Shown: positions 6,265-8,915 of the stretch, one piece after another
Layout of the letters: every line of letters begins with the position of its first letter
Numbering within the stretch: the first letter of the stretch is position 1
NCBI GenBank assembly: GCA_028866355.1
Contig: JAGWIH010000080.1
Location: 1-8,915, forward strand
DNA from: Alphaproteobacteria bacterium
GTDB taxonomy: Bacteria; Pseudomonadota; Alphaproteobacteria; ATCC43930; CGMCC-115725
Length of the DNA: 8,915 nucleotides
Direction: 5' to 3'
Translations under genes and position numbers: made by a program
Notes under the pieces: generated by a model
Told to the model about the DNA's origin: nothing
What the model saw: the letters and a program-made list of their open reading frames with translations, nothing else
Database searches by the model: none

Positions 6265-6464
6265 CCGCGGCCGCATCGAACGAGAAACGGAGGAGGGAAG
6301 CGGCATTCACGGACGATGACACGGTGAGAGAACTAGGCCGCTGGCCGCGGCCGACCCCCTTGTTCTCGCCGGGTCATCGAAAAGGATCCTGCCCCTTCCT
6401 CCGTCCCGTTCACCGGTCCGTCTGCCGGGAACGGTCCAGCGGCAGGCGGACGTAGGACATCCGG
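6265..6464. other. Non-coding gap after oxlT with GC-rich hairpins
   Basis: I see no gene in these 200 bp. GGCCGC (6336-6341), 5 nt, GCGGCC (6347-6352) forms a short hairpin followed by a C-rich rather than T-rich run, so it is a poor terminator for oxlT. A much stronger hairpin follows at 6416-6451. Confidence 0.5.
6416..6451 (+). repeat. Strong 12-bp hairpin just upstream of the small membrane ORF
   Basis: GTCCGTCTGCCG (6416-6427) pairs with CGGCAGGCGGAC (6440-6451) across a 12-nt loop. Eleven pairs are Watson-Crick and the remaining one is a G-U wobble in RNA. There is no T tract after it. It ends 13 nt before the ATG at 6465 and would cover the approach to its ribosome site. It may be a leader structure or a processing or stabilising hairpin at the end of the oxlT mRNA. 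Confidence 0.45.
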
Positions 6465-6659
6465 ATGGCCGGTTCGCTTCAATCGCTGATTCTTGTGGGT
6501 TTGATTTCAGCCGGAGGGCTTGCCCTCCGGCTGATTTCGCTTTTGGGGCCGGCTTCGGTCGCTTGGGCGATCACCGTTGCGGTCGGCGTCGGCATGTTCG
6601 CCGTTACCGCGATCCTGCTCGGTGTCGGCATCGCGATCGCGATGCTCGGCGTCATGTAG
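6465..6659 (+). CDS. Possible small membrane protein (64 residues)
   Basis: The frame encodes a very hydrophobic product with two likely membrane helices, at about residues 6-28 (with Arg22 inside) and 31-63. The second is rich in Gly, Ala, Val and Ile (AVGVGMFAVTAILLGVGIAI). I recognise no family. AGGA at 6454-6457 sits 7 bp before the ATG, which supports translation. Against it, codons 15-24 (6507-6534) coincide with a near-perfect terminator-like hairpin, and third-position G/C is lower than in the neighbouring genes in the first half. The opposite strand gives only a Pro/Thr/Ala-rich frame and is less likely. It is either a real small membrane protein or a non-coding tail of the oxlT transcript. 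Confidence 0.45.
   Translation: MAGSLQSLILVGLISAGGLALRLISLLGPASVAWAITVAVGVGMFAVTAILLGVGIAIAMLGVM
6507..6544 (+). terminator. Terminator-like hairpin, possibly ending the oxlT transcript
   Basis: Arms of 13 bp (6507-6519, TCAGCCGGAGGGC; 6522-6534, GCCCTCCGGCTGA) are perfectly complementary around a TT spacer. They are followed by TTTCGCTTTT at 6535-6544. This resembles an intrinsic terminator with an interrupted T tract, 243 bp after the oxlT stop. It lies inside the possible 64-residue ORF, so only one of the two readings may be right. Confidence 0.42.
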
Positions 6660-6715
6660 GGGCCGGATTCATAAACCGAGCGGAAAGCCCGCTTCGAGCC
6701 CAAGACGAACCGAAA

Positions 6716-7369
6716 TCAGCCGGTCGGTCGCTTGCCGGTGAAAACCGCCAATTGAGCATCGAAGGCCCGCTTGTAGGCGGGCCGTGCTTCGCCGCGGGCG
6801 ACATAGGCGGCCAGATTCGGGTATTCGTCCAGAATGCCCGACGACCTCAACCTGAGCAGCACCGATACCATCATCAGGTCGCCCGCGCTAAACGCACCAT
6901 CGAGCCAGTCGGCATTGCCCAGGCGACTGGAAAGTTGGCCCAGCCGGTCGCGGACGCGATCATCGACCAGAGGCAGGCGCTTCTCATACCAAGTCTTGTC
7001 GCGCTCCAGCAGCCTGGCGGTTTCGCGTTCGAGGATCGGCGGCTCCACCGTGTTGAGCGCGGCAAACATCCATGTAATCGCGCGCGCCCGGGCATTGGCG
7101 TTGTCCGGCAGAAGGCCCGCATAGCGGTCGGCGATATGGAACACGATCGCCCCTGTCTCGAACAGCGTCAGACTGCCTTCCTCATAGGTCGGAATCTGGC
7201 CGAAAGGATGAAGCGCCCGATGCGCGGGTTCCCTCATCGCACGGAACGAAACAAGTCGAACCTCGTAGCGCTGACCCACTTCTTCGAGCGCCCAGCGAAC
7301 ACGCGTATCTCGCGCCAATCCTTTGCCGCCATCGGGTGACCGTTCAAAGGCGGTAATGGTGATCGTCAT
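6716..7369 (-). CDS. Glutathione S-transferase family protein
   Basis: The 217-residue cytosolic protein has a thioredoxin-fold N-terminal domain (about 1-85) and an all-helical C-terminal domain (about 92-210). Visible GST marks are the RVRWALEEVG helix (23-32), the cis-proline in FGQIP (Pro60), the glutathione-binding Glu71-Thr72-Gly73 (FETGAI) and the helix-capping Ser161-Ala-Gly-Asp164 of the C domain. The usual catalytic Ser, Cys or Tyr near the first helix is not obvious. The segment SPDGGKGLARDTRVR seems to have a longer loop than normal, with Asp21 where a Ser or Cys is expected, so the reaction cannot be inferred. The start at 7369 has AGGG 7 bp upstream. It lies 94 bp after the CLC gene on the same strand and may be cotranscribed with it. 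Confidence 0.9.
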   Translation of the reverse strand: MTITITAFERSPDGGKGLARDTRVRWALEEVGQRYEVRLVSFRAMREPAHRALHPFGQIPTYEEGSLTLFETGAIVFHIADRYAGLLPDNANARARAITWMFAALNTVEPPILERETARLLERDKTWYEKRLPLVDDRVRDRLGQLSSRLGNADWLDGAFSAGDLMMVSVLLRLRSSGILDEYPNLAAYVARGEARPAYKRAFDAQLAVFTGKRPTG

Positions 7370-7463
7370 CGTGACGCCCTGGCAAAAATCATCCGCTGCG
7401 GAGCCGGCAACTGTCGAAACAACCTCGCCGAGTTTGAAGACGATCGCGTCCCGTGTCGTTCGC

Positions 7464-8915
7464 TCAGTCCGCCGCGGACGGTGACTCAGTCGCGTCCGCA
7501 GTCGTCGCCACGCGCAGTTGGATCAGCGTATCGCGCTTGCGTTCCTGACGGACGGCGTGGGCGCGCACTTGTAGGAGATCGCGGCGCGCGACCAAACCGA
7601 CGACGATGTCGTCGCTACGCCGAAGGACCGGCGCCCGCCCGACTTCGGCAGCGGCCATGCGGTCGGCAAGTTCGCCGACCAGCTCATCTTCATAGCCGGT
7701 GACCAGCTCGCGCTCCGCGATCAGGTCGCGCAACGTATGGCCGGCCGGCCAGCCCGCCATGGTCCAGCGCAGCGCGTCGGAACGCGCCACCATGCCGACC
7801 AGACGACCGTCGGTGTCGACCACGGGATAGCTCTTATGGCGCGACGCCGCTTCCGGCCCGGTGAAGAAGGTGATCGCGTCGCCGACCGGCATGTCGGCGG
7901 CGAGCGTGTCGATCGGCGTCGCCATGATGTCGGCCACGCGCATGGTCTCGAACGGATCGACGATGTATTCGCGCATCACGTGATGCCCGCGGCGCGCCAC
8001 CTTTTCGGTGAGGATCGAGCGCCGCAGCAGCAGCACGGTCGTCGCGTGGGCCGCGATGCACGCGACCGACAATGGCAACAGCGCGCCGACATTGTGCGTC
8101 AGCTCGAGCGCGAAGACGATGGCGGTGAGGGGCGAACGCATCGTGCCGCCCATGATCGCCGCCATGCCAAGCAACGCCCAAAGCTCGACATTGCCCACCG
8201 GCATGACGCTGCCGAACACGGCGCCAACCGCGCCACCCATGATCAGCAATGGCGCCAGCACGCCCCCGCTGGTGCCGGAGCCCAAAGCGACGGACCAGAT
8301 AATCGCTTTAACGACCAGGAGCCGCGCCGCGCCAACATCGCTGATGTTGCCGTGGAGCAAAGCGGCAATATTGTCGTAACCGACGCCGAGAGCGTGTGGC
8401 TCAATCAATCCGCCGAGGCCGACCACCACGCCGCCCAGCATTGGCCACCACATCCAATGGATCGGCAGCCGTTGAAAGAGATCCTCGGCGGCATAAACCA
8501 TTTGGGTGAGCAGGCCGGACGCGAGTCCGGCAATGACGCCCAGCACCACCGCGAGCAACAACCCGATAGTCGGCAGATCGGGACTCGCCGCCATCGGGAA
8601 CAGCGCACCCGCGCCCAAGAGCAACGGGCGCCAGGCTTCGGCGACGATCGAAGCAACCGCGACCGGGATGAAACTGCGCGGCTTCCATTCGAACAGCAGC
8701 AATTCGACGGCCAACAGCATCGCCGCCACGGGCGTGCCGAATGTCGCGCTCATGCCGGCGGCGGCGCCCGCCACCAGCAACGTCTTGCGTTCGGCGTTCG
8801 ACAGCGAAAAGAACTGGCCGAACAGCGAGCCGAAGGCGCCGCCGGTCATGATGATCGGACCTTCGGCGCCGAACGGGCCGCCGGTGCCGATCGAGATGGC
8901 GGACGACAGCGGCTT
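7464..8915 (-). CDS. CLC-family chloride channel/transporter with two CBS domains (N-terminus beyond the window)
   Basis: The frame runs in from the window edge, so the start is missing and the last 483 residues are seen. The visible part begins in the CLC pore motif: GTGGPFGAEGP (visible residues 10-20), whose Glu18 (codon 8862-8864) is the gating glutamate that corresponds to Glu148 of the E. coli transporter. GSGTSGGVLAP (8250-8282) is the later anion-binding motif, and SPLTAIVFALEL follows. After the membrane part come two CBS domains, at about 7750-7950 and 7530-7740, which usually bind adenine nucleotides and modulate transport. The position of the E. coli proton glutamate Glu203 appears to be a leucine here (AVELLLFEW, codon 8700-8702), as in CLC members that are channels or do not use that residue. 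Transport of chloride rather than fluoride or nitrate is assumed from family resemblance. Confidence 0.93.
   Translation of the reverse strand, partial: KPLSSAISIGTGGPFGAEGPIIMTGGAFGSLFGQFFSLSNAERKTLLVAGAAAGMSATFGTPVAAMLLAVELLLFEWKPRSFIPVAVASIVAEAWRPLLLGAGALFPMAASPDLPTIGLLLAVVLGVIAGLASGLLTQMVYAAEDLFQRLPIHWMWWPMLGGVVVGLGGLIEPHALGVGYDNIAALLHGNISDVGAARLLVVKAIIWSVALGSGTSGGVLAPLLIMGGAVGAVFGSVMPVGNVELWALLGMAAIMGGTMRSPLTAIVFALELTHNVGALLPLSVACIAAHATTVLLLRRSILTEKVARRGHHVMREYIVDPFETMRVADIMATPIDTLAADMPVGDAITFFTGPEAASRHKSYPVVDTDGRLVGMVARSDALRWTMAGWPAGHTLRDLIAERELVTGYEDELVGELADRMAAAEVGRAPVLRRSDDIVVGLVARRDLLQVRAHAVRQERKRDTLIQLRVATTADATESPSAAD

Noticed and set aside
5296..6306. 336-residue minus-strand frame opposite oxlT
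   Set aside because: It has a His/Arg/Asp-rich composition and no motifs, and lies entirely over a recognisable MFS carrier.
6336..6352. Intrinsic terminator directly after oxlT
   Set aside because: The stem is only 6 bp and is followed by a C-rich run, not a T tract.
1..8915. CRISPR arrays, tRNA or rRNA genes, insertion sequences, phage or defence genes
   Set aside because: No regularly spaced repeats, cloverleaf-like sequences, transposase motifs or defence-type proteins were seen on either strand.

Overview
The window reads as ordinary GC-rich chromosome of an alphaproteobacterium. The best lineage marker is a complete gene for the F1 ATPase-inhibitory zeta subunit (DUF1476 family), which is essentially restricted to Alphaproteobacteria. 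Codon third positions rich in G and C and the family variants of the other genes agree with this. I see no insertion sequence, phage gene, tRNA, rRNA or CRISPR array.

Layout. (1) Positions 1-1395, plus strand: the last 30 codons of what looks like an outer-membrane beta-barrel protein, then a secreted TPR protein, then a secreted proline-rich protein with a charged helical tail. The short gaps suggest one envelope-related operon. (2) Positions 1392-2153, minus strand: an NRDE/TANGO2-family protein, convergent with the previous gene and overlapping it by 4 bp at the stop codons. (3) Positions 2221-2550, plus strand: the ATPase zeta subunit, divergent from the NRDE gene across 67 bp. (4) Positions 2573-6264: an oxalate module, with oxalyl-CoA decarboxylase (oxc, minus) and an OxlT-type oxalate/formate antiporter (oxlT, plus) transcribed away from each other across a 701-bp gene-free region. 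That region holds several dyad sequences that could be operators. (5) Positions 6265-6715: a 200-bp gap with strong hairpins and a possible 64-residue membrane protein whose reading frame contains a terminator-like hairpin. (6) Positions 6716-8915, minus strand: a glutathione S-transferase-like protein and the C-terminal 483 residues of a CLC-type chloride channel or transporter with two CBS domains, cut by the window end.

How the genes work together. The clear functional pair is oxc and oxlT. OxlT imports oxalate in exchange for formate. Oxalyl-CoA is then decarboxylated to formyl-CoA by Oxc with consumption of a proton, which can generate a proton-motive force. The CoA-transferase that completes the cycle (Frc) is not in the window and must be encoded elsewhere. 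The zeta subunit, which restrains ATP hydrolysis by F1, lies next to oxc, but they are convergent, so co-regulation is not implied.

I do not see a convincing undescribed multi-gene system. The items most worth a second look are the dyads in the oxc-oxlT intergenic region, the hairpin-bearing small membrane ORF at 6465-6659, and the little-known secreted pair at 156-1395.
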